64,000 nucleotides of DNA from the NCBI RefSeq assembly GCF_029278605.1, contig NZ_CP119572.1, forward strand, positions 2,480,001 to 2,544,000, written 5' to 3'. This DNA comes from Cupriavidus sp. WKF15 (lineage in GTDB: Bacteria > Pseudomonadota > Gammaproteobacteria > Burkholderiales > Burkholderiaceae). A program made the position numbers and the translations under genes. The notes under the pieces were generated by a model, which saw only the letters and a list, made by a program, of their open reading frames with translations, was not told the DNA's origin and searched no databases. Within the stretch, counting starts at the first letter, position 1; each line of letters begins with the position of its first letter. This document shows, one piece after another, positions 26,449 through 36,102 of the stretch.

Positions 26449-29036
26449 GGCCGCCCCGCTTTCGGCTTGTCCGGCGCCGCGGCGGTCTGCGCTTCGGCGC
26501 CCGGGCCTTCGCCGCCGAGCAGCTCCAGCTTCGCCTTGAGCACGGCCGGGTCGAGCACCATGCGCAGCTCCTGCAAGGCGCGCCGCTGCTGATCCACCTC
26601 CGCGCGGATCTCCTCTTCCGCCTTGTTCCATTGCGCGAGGTCGGCGCTCTCGCCAGCCTTGAGCTGGCTGACGATGCGGATGCCCTGCCGCGCGTCATCC
26701 TGCGCCTGCGCCAGCCGCCGCGCCTGGTCGCGGAACTTCGGCGAGATGCCGGGCTCCAGCCTCTGGTCGCCGCCAATCTGGCCGTTAGCGCGGTACTGCT
26801 TCCAGCCGGCGACGGCACGCGTCATCAACTCGCGTGCGCGCCGCAAGGCACTGTCGCGAATGGCAGTGACATCGGCTTCCACCGCCCTGGCGTAGTACTT
26901 GTCCTCGTCGGGATCGAGCATCGCGTAGAAGCCCAGCAGCTTGTCTTCGTAGCCGCTGGCGCCACGCGCGCCTTGCAGTGCCGCGTACTGCGCGGCAACC
27001 TGCTGCTTGTGCGCCGCGTCTTTCGCCACATCGTCGCCCCACGGCCCCGCGCTGATGCGGCGCAGGCCGGCGATGGCCGTGGCGCTGTCGCCGCGCTGCC
27101 ATGCCTGCGCAGCCGCCGCGTACTGGCGCGCCACCTCCGCATCGGGCAGGCGCTGCGCCAGCCGTGCGTACTGGGCCTGGAACGGCGGCGTGGCGAACTT
27201 CGCATCGGCCATGCGCGCCACCAGTGGCCCCGGGTTGCGCGCGCGCAGCGGCTGCATCAACGCGGCGTAGCGGCGCAGGTCGTCCTGCAGCTTGTCCAGG
27301 CCTGACAGGCGGGGGTACTTTTCCTTGTAGTCGGCAAACACCGGCTGCAAGGCCTCGGGCTGGTCGCGCGCCAGCTCGGTGGCGATGGTGGCATTGAGCC
27401 GTTCGATGGCGGCCAGGTAGACCGACTCGTCCGTCTGCAGCTTGCGCACATCGCTCAGCGCGCTTGCATAGACGTCGCGAAATGCGGGCTCATAGCCGGC
27501 GATGCGGCCCAGCGCGCGCTGGTGCGCGGCGGTGTCCTGGTTCCAGTGCGTCAGCAGGCCACGTATCGTCGCCTCGTCCGTGTAGAGCCGGATCGGTGCT
27601 TCGGCGCCGCCGCGCTGGGCGAAGTAGCGTTCGAGGTTGCCGATCCATTCCAGCTCGCCCACCAGCGGACGCGCATCCGCATTGTGCTGGCTGCCCGCGG
27701 CCATCCCGGCAAGCACCGTGGCGGCGCCGTGGAAGTCCTGCGCCCTGAGCTTGCCAGCCCACTGCGGCACATAGGCGCGCAGCAGCGCCTCCGTGCCCAT
27801 GGCCTGGATCGGGGCATCGTCGGGATGCCTCGCGAGATAGGCATCCGCGGCCTTCGCGGCCTGCGCGTAGCGGCCTTCGGCGAGCAGCGATCTCACGTCG
27901 CGCTCGGGCATGCCGCGCAGGTAAAGCACCCCGATGCCGGCCACGACCAGCACGGCCAGTGCCGCGCCCCAGCGCCCGGCTCGCCGCATGCGCGCCGCGT
28001 CGTTCAGGCCGAAGCGGTTCGCGATCTCCGCGGCCAGCATGGCCATGCGGCTGCGCGGACGGCTGCCCTTGCGGGCCGAGGCATCGGTAGCGGCGGCGGC
28101 TTGCGCCTCGGCGTCGGCGTTGACCTCGTCTTCCTGCCGCGCCGCGTAGTCGACGCAGAAGATGTCCAGGAACGAGTCGGCTGCGCCGACGAAAGTGGTC
28201 TTGTCGGCGCCATCATCGGGAATCGGCGCCGCGGGGGCCGCAACATGCTCCGCGACGGGCTCCACATCGGCAGCCGCCTCCGGTTCGGCAAACACGGTGC
28301 GCGTCGCCGTGGCGTCAACGTCGCCTTCGCGCCGGACCTCGACCTTGTAGACGAAGTGGCTGCCGCCGAATGCAATCAGGTCGCCATCATTGAGCGGCAC
28401 GCCGTGGTCGGCGAGGCGGTGGCCGTTGATGAAGGTCCCGTTGGTGCTGCCCAGGTCTTCCAGGAACGGAACGCCGCACTTCAGGTAGATATGCGCGTGA
28501 CGCCGCGACAGGTAGTTGACCTGTTGCGGATGGCTGTCACGATAGCGCGCGAACGTGTCGTCGGCCTTGCTGATCAGGTAGGGGAAGCCGCTCAGCTCGA
28601 TCGGGTGCAGGCCCACGTCGTTGCGCTCGGGCTGCAGCGTGACCGCGACGCGCGGCGGTTCCGCCGCGGGCACGCGCGGCGCAAGGCGTACATGGAACGA
28701 CAGGGCCGAACCGAAGGACAACTCGTCGCCATCGCGCAGCCGCAGCGGGTGCCCGGCAACATCGGCGCCATTGATGCGCGTGCCGTTCTTGCTGCCCAGG
28801 TCCGCGACATAGACCGCGCCGTGCTCGGCGAAGATGCGCGCATGACGGCGCGACAGCGCCGCGGTCAGCTCTTCGGGATAGGAAACGAACGGCGCCTCGG
28901 TCCGCCCGACGGCGAACAGGTCGTCGCCGATGCGGATCTCGCCCAGCTCCGGACGGGATACGGGCGTCAGCAGAATGTCGAACTCCTGACCCATCCTCAC
29001 CGGCATTTCCATGATCAGTGCATCGTCAGGAGCCAT
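26445..29036 (-). CDS. Double-FHA-domain membrane protein with large C-terminal helical region
   Basis: 863 residues. FHA domain 1 (about 25-115) has GRT, SRRHARIF and DLGSKNGTRING; FHA domain 2 (about 140-235) has LSRRHAHIYL and DLGSTNGTFING, all needed for phosphothreonine binding. A linker with DKTTFV near residue 279 leads to one membrane helix (357-373). The remaining 490 residues are Ala/Arg-rich, repetitive and helical, resembling tandem repeats, and lie across the membrane. First gene of the export operon; it probably reads the neighbouring Ser/Thr kinase. Confidence 0.88.
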   Translation of the reverse strand: MAPDDALIMEMPVRMGQEFDILLTPVSRPELGEIRIGDDLFAVGRTEAPFVSYPEELTAALSRRHARIFAEHGAVYVADLGSKNGTRINGADVAGHPLRLRDGDELSFGSALSFHVRLAPRVPAAEPPRVAVTLQPERNDVGLHPIELSGFPYLISKADDTFARYRDSHPQQVNYLSRRHAHIYLKCGVPFLEDLGSTNGTFINGHRLADHGVPLNDGDLIAFGGSHFVYKVEVRREGDVDATATRTVFAEPEAAADVEPVAEHVAAPAAPIPDDGADKTTFVGAADSFLDIFCVDYAARQEDEVNADAEAQAAAATDASARKGSRPRSRMAMLAAEIANRFGLNDAARMRRAGRWGAALAVLVVAGIGVLYLRGMPERDVRSLLAEGRYAQAAKAADAYLARHPDDAPIQAMGTEALLRAYVPQWAGKLRAQDFHGAATVLAGMAAGSQHNADARPLVGELEWIGNLERYFAQRGGAEAPIRLYTDEATIRGLLTHWNQDTAAHQRALGRIAGYEPAFRDVYASALSDVRKLQTDESVYLAAIERLNATIATELARDQPEALQPVFADYKEKYPRLSGLDKLQDDLRRYAALMQPLRARNPGPLVARMADAKFATPPFQAQYARLAQRLPDAEVARQYAAAAQAWQRGDSATAIAGLRRISAGPWGDDVAKDAAHKQQVAAQYAALQGARGASGYEDKLLGFYAMLDPDEDKYYARAVEADVTAIRDSALRRARELMTRAVAGWKQYRANGQIGGDQRLEPGISPKFRDQARRLAQAQDDARQGIRIVSQLKAGESADLAQWNKAEEEIRAEVDQQRRALQELRMVLDPAVLKAKLELLGGEGPGAEAQTAAAPDKPKAGRP

Positions 29037-29102
29037 GTTTCCAAGAAACCAACAGCGCAGCCTTCACAGCAGGCGCACCGGGGGGATGAATCGACAATCA
29101 AC

Positions 29103-29130
29103 ATAGTAGGCCACGCCTCCCGCTAGTCAA
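29103..29130 (-). promoter_or_regulatory. Sigma-70 promoter of the FHA-exporter operon
   Basis: Minus-strand TTGACT, 16-base spacer, TACTAT, with a start expected near 29096, about 60 bases before the FHA start codon. No other gene lies between it and the operon. Confidence 0.6.
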
Positions 29131-29254
29131 TTGGATGAGCGCCGGCCGTTGCGCGCGGGGTGTCGCCCAGGCGGCGCAAAGCGCCGGGTTACCCTGCTCT
29201 CGTTGTGACCGGTGTATCGTGAACGCTGCCTGGCGTGCCAGTGCGGCGCTGCCA

Positions 29255-30712
29255 TCAGGGCGCTCGGTTCGACGCGGCGTTGCTCACTTGCACGTCGGAC
29301 CAGCCGCCGCCCAGCGCCTTGTAGAGCGTGACAGTATCGGCAAGGATCTGTTGGTGGACAGCCAACAAGGACAGTTGCGCGGTCAGCAGCGAACGCTCGG
29401 TCTCGAAGACTTCGAGTTGCGACACCACGCCCTCCTTGAGTTGCGCCTCGATCTGCGCCGACACCACGCGCAACTGTTCAACCTGCTGCTGCAACTCGAT
29501 GCGCTGCTTCTTGTGCGCATCCACATTGACCAGTGCGGTTTCCACCTCTTCGAAGGCATTGATCACCGTGCGGCCATAATCGCTTTCCGCGACCTTGACC
29601 TGCGCCTCCGTGGTCTTGACGTGGGCACGGATGTTCGGATCCAGCATCGGCAGGCTGATGCTCGGCGCGATGCCGAAGGTGAAAGTCTTCAGCAAGCTGC
29701 TCAGCGCGAAACTGGCCGCGCCGCCGTTTGCGGTCAGGCTGATGCTCGGCAGCTGCGCGAGCCGGGCCTGGCCGACAATGTTGTACGCCGCCAGCACGCG
29801 ATATTCAGCGGCCACGATGTCGGGACGGCGCGCCAGCAGTTGCGATGGCAGGCCCGCCGGCACCGGCGGCGGCTGCACGCGGTCCTGCAGCTTGCCGGCG
29901 GGCACCTTGAGATTGCCCGCCGGCACGCCGACCAGTGTGGCCAGCGCGTTCTCGGTCACGTCGCGCGAGCGGCGCAGTTCGATCAGGTCCTTGGTGAGCC
30001 GGTTGATTTCCGCCTGCTGCTGCATCACGCGGATCTTCGGCACCAGGCCGTTCTGGAACATGGCCTGGTACGTGCCGAGGATCTGGCCGTTCTTCTGCAC
30101 GGTGCGCGTCTGCTGGTCGATCTGCTCGTCGAACTGCAGGATCTGGAAGTAAGTCGTGGATACATTGGCGGCCAGCGTCAGGTAGCCGGCGCGCCAGTCC
30201 GCCTCGGTGGCATGGAACTCGGCGGTCTGCGCCTGCACGCCCTTCTCGACCTTGCCCCAGATATCGATGTCCCAGCTCAGCTGGGCGCCCGCGTTGAAGC
30301 TCTTCACGGTCGTCTGGCCGGTCGTCTTCGTAACGCTGCCGCCCGCGTTGAGATCGATCACCGGCAGCGCGCCGGCCTTGGCTTCGCCGATCTGCGCCTG
30401 CGCCACGCGGATGCGCGCGGCGAGCACCTTGATGTCGTAGTTGCCGGACAGCGCCTGCGTGATCAGCTTGTCGAGATACGGATCCCGGAAGCCCTGCCAC
30501 CAGTTCGGCTGCACGGTCTCGGCCGGCGATACCGTGATCGACCCCTGCCGCGTCCACTCCGCCTTGGCGGGCGTTTCAGGGCGTTCGTACACCGGCGGCC
30601 GGAAGTCCGCGCAGCCGGCAAGCCATGCCGCGCAGGCCGCGGCGGCGACCCATGCGGCGGCACGGCGCGGCCGCGAAACAATCAATGGCGATTCGGTAGA
30701 GGCGTTGATCAC
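29255..30712 (-). CDS. NodT/TolC-type outer-membrane efflux lipoprotein
   Basis: 485 residues, two OEP repeats. Lipobox WLAGC near residue 31. Family blocks include PNWWQGFRDPYLDKLI near 70-85, LSWDIDIWGKVE and SQLLARRPDIVAAEYRV near 290-306. It forms a trimeric channel-tunnel and most likely completes the exporter with the HlyD protein. The start is a GTG with an AGGAAGA site six bases before it; no in-frame ATG fits the signal peptide. It is transcribed in the same direction as the FHA operon but has its own leader of over 140 bases. Confidence 0.9.
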   Translation of the reverse strand: MINASTESPLIVSRPRRAAAWVAAAACAAWLAGCADFRPPVYERPETPAKAEWTRQGSITVSPAETVQPNWWQGFRDPYLDKLITQALSGNYDIKVLAARIRVAQAQIGEAKAGALPVIDLNAGGSVTKTTGQTTVKSFNAGAQLSWDIDIWGKVEKGVQAQTAEFHATEADWRAGYLTLAANVSTTYFQILQFDEQIDQQTRTVQKNGQILGTYQAMFQNGLVPKIRVMQQQAEINRLTKDLIELRRSRDVTENALATLVGVPAGNLKVPAGKLQDRVQPPPVPAGLPSQLLARRPDIVAAEYRVLAAYNIVGQARLAQLPSISLTANGGAASFALSSLLKTFTFGIAPSISLPMLDPNIRAHVKTTEAQVKVAESDYGRTVINAFEEVETALVNVDAHKKQRIELQQQVEQLRVVSAQIEAQLKEGVVSQLEVFETERSLLTAQLSLLAVHQQILADTVTLYKALGGGWSDVQVSNAASNRAP

Positions 30713-31182
30713 GATATCTTCCTGCAACCACGCGCGAGCGGCCGGCCACCGCGGTGCCCGGACCTGCCTTGCGTGTCTGTATTGTGGTTCGCGCCGGCAC
30801 GCGCTCCAACCCCGAAGTCGGGCCGGTGGCAACGGCATGGGTGCCGACGGCGGCGGCTTAGCCGAAGAGGTTGTTGTGCTTCGTATCCAGGGTCAGCTTG
30901 GTCATTTCGGGCTCCGGTAGGAAGGCCTGGCTGGTGTTGCTTCCCGGAGCACCGACGCATAGGCTGTGCCAGCTTGCGAAGCGCGCCTTGTGCTGTCTGC
31001 AAAGGCCTGAAAACAAGCGGTTTTCAGAGGCATGGAGGAGGATCGCGTGCGCAATGGGAATCATGGCCGCCCTGCCGCGGATGACGGATTGCGGCCAACA
31101 GTTCTGCGATAGCTGTCGGCTGTCAGGAGACAGCGTGGCACGGTCTGCGCGACAGCATGGCCTTGCTCGCGCGCAGCAGTGG
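30713..31182. other. Leader region of the NodT gene with a possible micropeptide
   Basis: 470 bases without a recognised gene. On the minus strand an ATG at 30905 after a CCGGAG ribosome-binding site encodes only MTKLTLDTKHNNLFG (stop at 30858), 145 bases before the NodT start. It may be a leader peptide or a remnant of a precursor peptide. It has no double-glycine site. The rest holds nothing I can identify. Confidence 0.35.
30858..30905 (-). CDS. Possible 15-residue micropeptide
   Basis: MTKLTLDTKHNNLFG with a plausible GGAG Shine-Dalgarno nine bases before the ATG. Its Lys/Thr/Leu start resembles precursor-peptide leaders, but it ends before any cleavage motif. It could regulate translation of the downstream outer-membrane gene. 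Very short frames like this can arise by chance. Confidence 0.25.
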   Translation of the reverse strand: MTKLTLDTKHNNLFG

Positions 31183-31611
31183 TCACTTCACGTAGATAGT
31201 GATCTTCTTCGAATAGACGGGCGGATTCGTCGGGATGTGCTTGTCGTCACCCATCAGCAGCTGCAGCGTGTGCTTGCCCGGTGGCAACTCCACCATAGTC
31301 TCGGTCTCGCCGGCACCGAAATGCAGGTGGTTGCGATCGTTCGGGATTTCCTTGTCCATGGGCGGCAGGTCCACGTCGATCAGCAGGTGGTGGTGGCCGG
31401 TCTTCGGGAACTTGACGTCCTTCGGCGCCACGCCCATGTTGCGCAGGCCGAACCAGACGCGGAATGGCTTGCCTGCCGGCAGCACCTGCCCATTGTTGGG
31501 AAAGCCGATGTACAGGTAGGCGTCGGGCGGCGCCGGCGTTTCGCCTGCCATGGCGGCGGCTGGCAGCAAGAGGCTCGCGCCGAGCAAGGTGGCGGCTAGC
31601 AGCTTGAACAT
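31183..31611 (-). CDS. DUF4399 periplasmic protein (copy 1)
   Basis: 142 residues with a signal peptide ending AAMAG. The DUF4399 core carries the triple-His block GHHHLLIDVDLPP near residues 73-85, then PNDRNHLHFGAGETE and LPPGKHTLQLLMGD. The family is uncharacterised; the His cluster suggests metal binding. It is a close paralogue of the next gene upstream (31696-32121), from which it is separated by 84 bases containing short ATTGCAGCC repeats. Confidence 0.85.
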   Translation of the reverse strand: MFKLLAATLLGASLLLPAAAMAGETPAPPDAYLYIGFPNNGQVLPAGKPFRVWFGLRNMGVAPKDVKFPKTGHHHLLIDVDLPPMDKEIPNDRNHLHFGAGETETMVELPPGKHTLQLLMGDDKHIPTNPPVYSKKITIYVK

Positions 31612-31695
31612 GGTGGATCCCCCTCGCGCTATTTCAGTCGGCCACTTCAGCCGATTAAGCCTTTGCAACCATTGCAGCCATTGCAGCCAACTCGG

Positions 31696-32121
31696 CTACT
31701 TCACCGTGATGGTGATTTTCCTGGAGTAGAGTGGCGGATCGAACGGCACGTGCTTGGCATCGCCCAGCAGCAGCTGCAGCGTGTGTTTGCCCGGCGGCAG
31801 CTCGATGCGCGCGTCGGTCTCCCCCGCGCCGAAGTGCAGATGGTTCTTGTCGGAAGGAATTTCCTTGTCCAGCGGCGGCAAGTCCGTATCGATCAGCAGA
31901 TGATGGTGGCCGCACTTGCTCGACTCGATCCCCTTGGGGCAGACGCCCATATTGCGCAAGCCCATGCGGATCCAGAACTTGCCGCCGGAGATGACGGCGC
32001 CGTCCGGCGGCCAGATGATGTACACCTCGGCATTCTGCGGCGCCGAAGTCGGCATCGAGACGGACGGCACGGTGGCAACTGCCATGGCCGCCAGCAAGCG
32101 GAACAGGAATCGTCTGGACAT
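31696..32121 (-). CDS. DUF4399 periplasmic protein (copy 2)
   Basis: 141 residues with a signal-like hydrophobic N-terminus (LFRLLAAMAVATVPSVS). It repeats the copy 1 blocks almost residue for residue: GHHHLLIDTDLPPLDKEIPS, DKNHLHFGAGETD and LPPGKHTLQLLLGD. It has two extra cysteines (GVCPKGIESSKCG) near residue 65 that copy 1 lacks. Tandem duplication inside the export cluster suggests a periplasmic accessory role, perhaps metal binding, but this is inference. Confidence 0.85.
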   Translation of the reverse strand: MSRRFLFRLLAAMAVATVPSVSMPTSAPQNAEVYIIWPPDGAVISGGKFWIRMGLRNMGVCPKGIESSKCGHHHLLIDTDLPPLDKEIPSDKNHLHFGAGETDARIELPPGKHTLQLLLGDAKHVPFDPPLYSRKITITVK

Positions 32122-32430
32122 ACGCGGCGCCTCCCGGAGAGTGTCCGAAACCCGATCACGTTGTCCCGCAAGCCCGTGGTTCTTCTGGTTGCTCTTGGCC
32201 AGCGCTCGGCGATTCGGTATTCAGGTTAGAACGGAACCCGGCAAAAAGCGAACTCGCCATGACATGGCCACCGCGCCTGACCACAACACGGATGCGCTGC
32301 GCAAGCACCTCCGGATTCACAAACGCTGTGCTATCTTGAAGCAAGCTGACGTCACGGCAACACCACAATGCGCCCAGGCGCCGCCCAAGCGCGCGCGTCG
32401 GGCTGGCCGCAGTTCCAACAGGGTCCGAAA
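32122..32430. other. Divergent intergenic region before the SUMF1-fold gene
   Basis: 309 bases between the divergent DUF4399 and SUMF1-fold genes. It presumably holds both promoters, but no box pair at good spacing is convincing on the plus strand. No coding potential is seen beyond antisense frames. Confidence 0.4.
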
Positions 32431-33678
32431 ATGTGGCGCAAATCTCCTGTCGTTCTGGTCGCATCCGTGCTGTGCACCAGCGCGCTTCTCGCTGGCCTGG
32501 CCGGCCCGGCCTTCGCCGGTGGAACGGCGGCGGCACCGGAAGCGGCACCCCTGCTGCTGGCCGGCATCCTGCCCAAGAACAGCGATGAGCAATACGAGCT
32601 GACGTTCTGGGAATCGATCAAGAACAGCAACTACGCCGGCGACTACGAGGCCTACCTCAAGCAATATCCGAACGGACGCTTCGCTGCGCTTGCCAAGGCG
32701 CGCATCGAGCGCCTTGCCGCTGCCAGCGCTCCGGCCGCCAAGAGCCCGCCACCGGAACACGCCAGGCCGGCCCAGCCGCCCGCCGCGGCAACCGCGCCAG
32801 CCAAGCCTGCGCCGTCAGCGCCGCAGCGGACCGCGCCACCCGCCACCACGGCAGCGCCCGCGGCCGCTGGTGCCGCAGCATCAGCCACGCAGCCCTCGCG
32901 CGCGGGCTCGACGGCCGCCGGCGCGGTCAACACGGGGAGCGAGCGCAAGCCGGTCGAAGTCAAGGGCGAGATCCACGATTGTCCGGTCTGCCCCGTGCTC
33001 GTCAGCCTGCCGGCCGGCAGCTTCACGATGGGCAGCAATGCCAGCGACCCGGCGGAAAAGCCGGCGCACCATGTCACGATCAGCCAGCCGTTCGCGATCG
33101 GCCGCTATGAGGTGACCGTCGAGCAATGGAACGCCTGCGTCGACACGGGCGGCTGCGACCGCATCGCCACGGTGGCAAATAGTGCGAAGAGCGCGCCGAT
33201 CCGAGATGTCAGCTGGGACGACGCACAGCAGTACGTGGCGTGGCTGAGCAAGACCACCGGCAAGACCTACCGCCTGCCCACCGAAGCCGAATGGGAATAT
33301 GCCGCCCGCGGGGGCACCGCCTCGGCATTCTGGTGGGGCGACCAGATGCGCAAGGGCACGGCCAACTGCAAGGATTGCGGCGATCCGTGGAACCAGGATG
33401 CGCCCGCCAACGTGGGGTCGTTCGCGGCCAACCCGTTCGGCCTCTACGACGTCAACGGCAGCGTGTGGGAATGGGTCAGGGACTGCTGGCACAGCAGCTA
33501 CAAGAATGCGCCGGTCGACGGCCGGAGCTGGGAAGAAGCAAGTTGCGGCGCGCGCGTGATCCGCGGCGGCTCATGGCGCGAAGGCGCGAGCTACATGGTG
33601 TCGTCGACGCGCTTCAAGTACAGCGCGAGCGTGCGGCAGTCGCAGAACGGCTTCCGCGTCGCGCGCGACGTCAAGTAG
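32431..33678 (+). CDS. Periplasmic SUMF1/FGE-fold protein
   Basis: 415 residues: signal peptide (hydrophobic run ending GPAFAGG), a short repeat-like segment ([20 protein letters not shown] near residues 70-90), a Pro/Ala-rich linker and the SUMF1 domain from about residue 185 ([63 protein letters not shown]). The catalytic Cys pair of true formylglycine-generating enzymes, expected after RGGSW, is absent (REGASYMV). It is more likely a ligand-binding or structural domain that works with the kinase/FHA system in the envelope. Confidence 0.85.
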   Translation: MWRKSPVVLVASVLCTSALLAGLAGPAFAGGTAAAPEAAPLLLAGILPKNSDEQYELTFWESIKNSNYAGDYEAYLKQYPNGRFAALAKARIERLAAASAPAAKSPPPEHARPAQPPAAATAPAKPAPSAPQRTAPPATTAAPAAAGAAASATQPSRAGSTAAGAVNTGSERKPVEVKGEIHDCPVCPVLVSLPAGSFTMGSNASDPAEKPAHHVTISQPFAIGRYEVTVEQWNACVDTGGCDRIATVANSAKSAPIRDVSWDDAQQYVAWLSKTTGKTYRLPTEAEWEYAARGGTASAFWWGDQMRKGTANCKDCGDPWNQDAPANVGSFAANPFGLYDVNGSVWEWVRDCWHSSYKNAPVDGRSWEEASCGARVIRGGSWREGASYMVSSTRFKYSASVRQSQNGFRVARDVK

Positions 33679-33715
33679 ACGCGCGGCCATCGACGCTCGC
33701 GACGCTCCCAGAGGT

Positions 33716-35779
33716 TCATTTGGCTCGCGTGGAAATCTCCACGAGGTCCGCGCTGATGCGGTCCTGCCCATACTTGTGGGCCATCTGCCCGAGCGGCGTT
33801 TCCAGCGCCTTCAGGTAGTCCTGCCGCGTCTCCACATCGGAGCGCCGCCCGTCGAACAGCGGCGCCGGCGTGGTGAGCAACACCACGAGTTCCGTGCCGA
33901 ACGGCCGCGAGATCACCCAGTCACCCGCGTCGCCAATGGTGGCGCTGTAGCTGGCCGGCGCCTGTTGGCCCGGCACGCGCGCGCTTGGCACAAGGTGGGC
34001 CACATTGCCGTCGGCCGCAAAGTAGTCGACGTACACGTAGGAATCCTGCGCGGGCGTGCGCAACTCGAGCACCAGCGGCGTGCCTTCGGTGAGCTGCTTC
34101 TTGTCGCCGCGCGTGCGCAGCGAAGATGCCGCCGCGCCCTCGCGGCGGCCGGACCAGTACGGTGCGATCATGCGCGCGATATCGCATTTGTCGGCGCTGA
34201 GCGGCTGGGTGTCGAAGTCGAGCGACTTCACGCCCGGCAACGCATTGAGCTGCTCGCGCAGGCGCGACACGCCCACGCTCTCGGCCAGGTAGCCACGTAC
34301 GCGCACCCGCCCGTTCTCTGGCGAGGTCGCCGCCAGCAGCGAGCATGGCACCGCGGCCATTACGCGCAATACGGCCGGCATCGAGAACGCCTCGGCCGGC
34401 GGACTCGGTGCCGGGGCAGCCGGTGCCGGGGGCGCCGATGGCGCGGTTGGCGCGGTTGGCGCGGTTGGCGCGGTTGGCGAAATGTCGGCCTGCGCCACTG
34501 GCGGCGGCGTCTGCGTTGGCCGGCTGGTGCGCCATGCGAAGTAGCCCACTGCCGATACGCCCGCCAGTGCTGCCACGGCGGCGCCTGCCAACAGCGCCGA
34601 GCGCTGCGACGCCGTGATGGCGGGCGCTGCGCTCATGCCTGCCAGGAAACGGTCGACCGTGGGCGTGCGCGTCTCGCGGTCCAGCGAGAGGGCCTGGCGC
34701 AGCGTCTTCCACTGCGTGCGCGACAGCTCGCGCGGCTGCATGGGCTTGAGCCCGGCGGCGCGCGCCTGATTCGCCGACATGCGTTCATAGGGGTGCCGGC
34801 CGGTCAGCAGCTCGTACGTCACGCAGGCTAGCGCATAGATGTCGTCGCGCGGGTCGGGCTCGCGGTGCTCGAACATCTCGGGGCTAGCGTAGGCCGGCGT
34901 CATGCCGCCGAGCGAGCCGGGATCGAAGACGGTCTTGTCGGATTCATCCGCCGGCGGCAGGAAGCCGCGCGCAATACCGAAGTCGATCACCTTCACTTCG
35001 CTGCCATCGGTCAGGAAGACGTTGGCGGGCTTGAAGTCGCAATGCACGAAGCCGCGCTCGTGCGCATAGGCCAGCGCATGGCTCATGCCGGCGATGATGG
35101 GCATGGCCTTGGCCATGGGCATGCCGGTGAAGCCGGGTGCCTTGAGGATCTGGCTGAGCGGCCTGCCGGACAGGTACTCCATGGTCAGGAAGACCACCGG
35201 GCCGTCGCGGTCGAAATCGTAGACGGTGACGATATTCCGGTGCGCAAGCGTCTGCGCCTTGCGCGCTTCGCGCTGCAGCGCAATCAGCGACTTGGGGTGG
35301 CCGCTGAACTGCAGGTTGAGCACCTTGATCGCGATATACGGCTTGCGGTCCGAGGCCTCCAGCTTGCGCAGGTCCAGTGCCTTGTACACCGTCCCCATGC
35401 CGCCTACACCGAGGCACTCTTCAAGCACGAAGCGGCCGTTCAGCGTGTCGCCGACGCCCTTTGGCCGCGATGCGGGCGGCACGGTGCCGACGGCCGGCGA
35501 GGTGGCATAGAGCGAGCCGGTCACGGGGCCGCTTTCCATGTCGGTGGATTGGCCCGTCAGATCGAACAGCGTCGTGCCGCTGCGCTCGATGCGGCGCATG
35601 ACCTCGGCGTACACCGCCGGCGGGAACGGGAAGCGGGTGTTCTCCTCGATGATCACGCGTGCCAGCTGGCTCGGCGTGGTGCGCTCCTGCGCCAGTGCCA
35701 TGTCGAATGACGCAACGAACTCGTCGTCGGACAGACCGCCGTTCTGGAACTTCTGAATCAGGTCTCTGACACTGGCCAT
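33716..35779 (-). CDS. Membrane Ser/Thr protein kinase with extracytoplasmic DUF4384-like domain
   Basis: 687 residues. Kinase domain about 117-385: GVGGMGTVY loop, Lys152 in IAIK, HCDFKPANV at 246-254, DFG at 266, SPE near 299. The catalytic loop has Cys where RD kinases have Arg (HCD). The activation segment contains DKTVF. A membrane helix lies at about 394-416, then a Pro/Thr/Ala linker with a 9-bp DNA repeat, and a C-terminal domain with BON-like and DUF4384-like blocks (YVYVDYFAADGNVAHLVP). It could phosphorylate the FHA protein or the activator. Confidence 0.9.
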   Translation of the reverse strand: MASVRDLIQKFQNGGLSDDEFVASFDMALAQERTTPSQLARVIIEENTRFPFPPAVYAEVMRRIERSGTTLFDLTGQSTDMESGPVTGSLYATSPAVGTVPPASRPKGVGDTLNGRFVLEECLGVGGMGTVYKALDLRKLEASDRKPYIAIKVLNLQFSGHPKSLIALQREARKAQTLAHRNIVTVYDFDRDGPVVFLTMEYLSGRPLSQILKAPGFTGMPMAKAMPIIAGMSHALAYAHERGFVHCDFKPANVFLTDGSEVKVIDFGIARGFLPPADESDKTVFDPGSLGGMTPAYASPEMFEHREPDPRDDIYALACVTYELLTGRHPYERMSANQARAAGLKPMQPRELSRTQWKTLRQALSLDRETRTPTVDRFLAGMSAAPAITASQRSALLAGAAVAALAGVSAVGYFAWRTSRPTQTPPPVAQADISPTAPTAPTAPTAPSAPPAPAAPAPSPPAEAFSMPAVLRVMAAVPCSLLAATSPENGRVRVRGYLAESVGVSRLREQLNALPGVKSLDFDTQPLSADKCDIARMIAPYWSGRREGAAASSLRTRGDKKQLTEGTPLVLELRTPAQDSYVYVDYFAADGNVAHLVPSARVPGQQAPASYSATIGDAGDWVISRPFGTELVVLLTTPAPLFDGRRSDVETRQDYLKALETPLGQMAHKYGQDRISADLVEISTRAK
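34441..34476 (-). repeat. Four 9-bp tandem repeats in the kinase linker
   Basis: GCGCGGTTG occurs four times in a row on the plus strand, encoding a (Pro-Thr-Ala)n run just after the membrane helix. Slipped-strand changes would lengthen or shorten the linker in frame. Confidence 0.85.
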
Positions 35780-35841
35780 CGGTGTTGCCCCGAAGTCAAT
35801 GCAAGCGGCACGCTCTCGCGCAAGCGCACCATCCACGATGG

Positions 35842-35870
35842 ATACTAGTGCGCACTCTTGGCATCCGCAA
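35842..35870 (-). promoter_or_regulatory. Sigma-70 promoter of the Ser/Thr kinase gene
   Basis: Minus-strand TTGCGG, 17-base spacer, TAGTAT; start expected near 35835, about 56 bases before the kinase ATG. Confidence 0.5.
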
Positions 35871-36102
35871 ACCGCGCGTGGGCGGCGCAGCAGAGCTTCT
35901 GCTCCCTTGCGCATGCACGGGTCACATCAGCGAAAACCGCTGTCGGTGGGCAGCCAACAGCGAACCTCGAAGTGTTGGCGAATACCCGCCATCCTGCCCC
36001 CGGTCTGGCACGGGCAACCTTGCCGCGCACAATGCACTTTCATCCCGCAAACCCGCCCTATGCCTGGCGCCTGGCGAGTCCGAACGCGGACGGTCGGAAG
36101 CC

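Noticed and set aside
29135..31084. A 649-codon plus-strand open frame opposite the NodT gene
   Set aside because: Mirror frame of a clear outer-membrane efflux gene; no family features.
36006..36023. TGGCACGGGCAACCTTGC as a sigma-54 promoter
   Set aside because: The GG-to-GC distance is 13 bases instead of the required 10.
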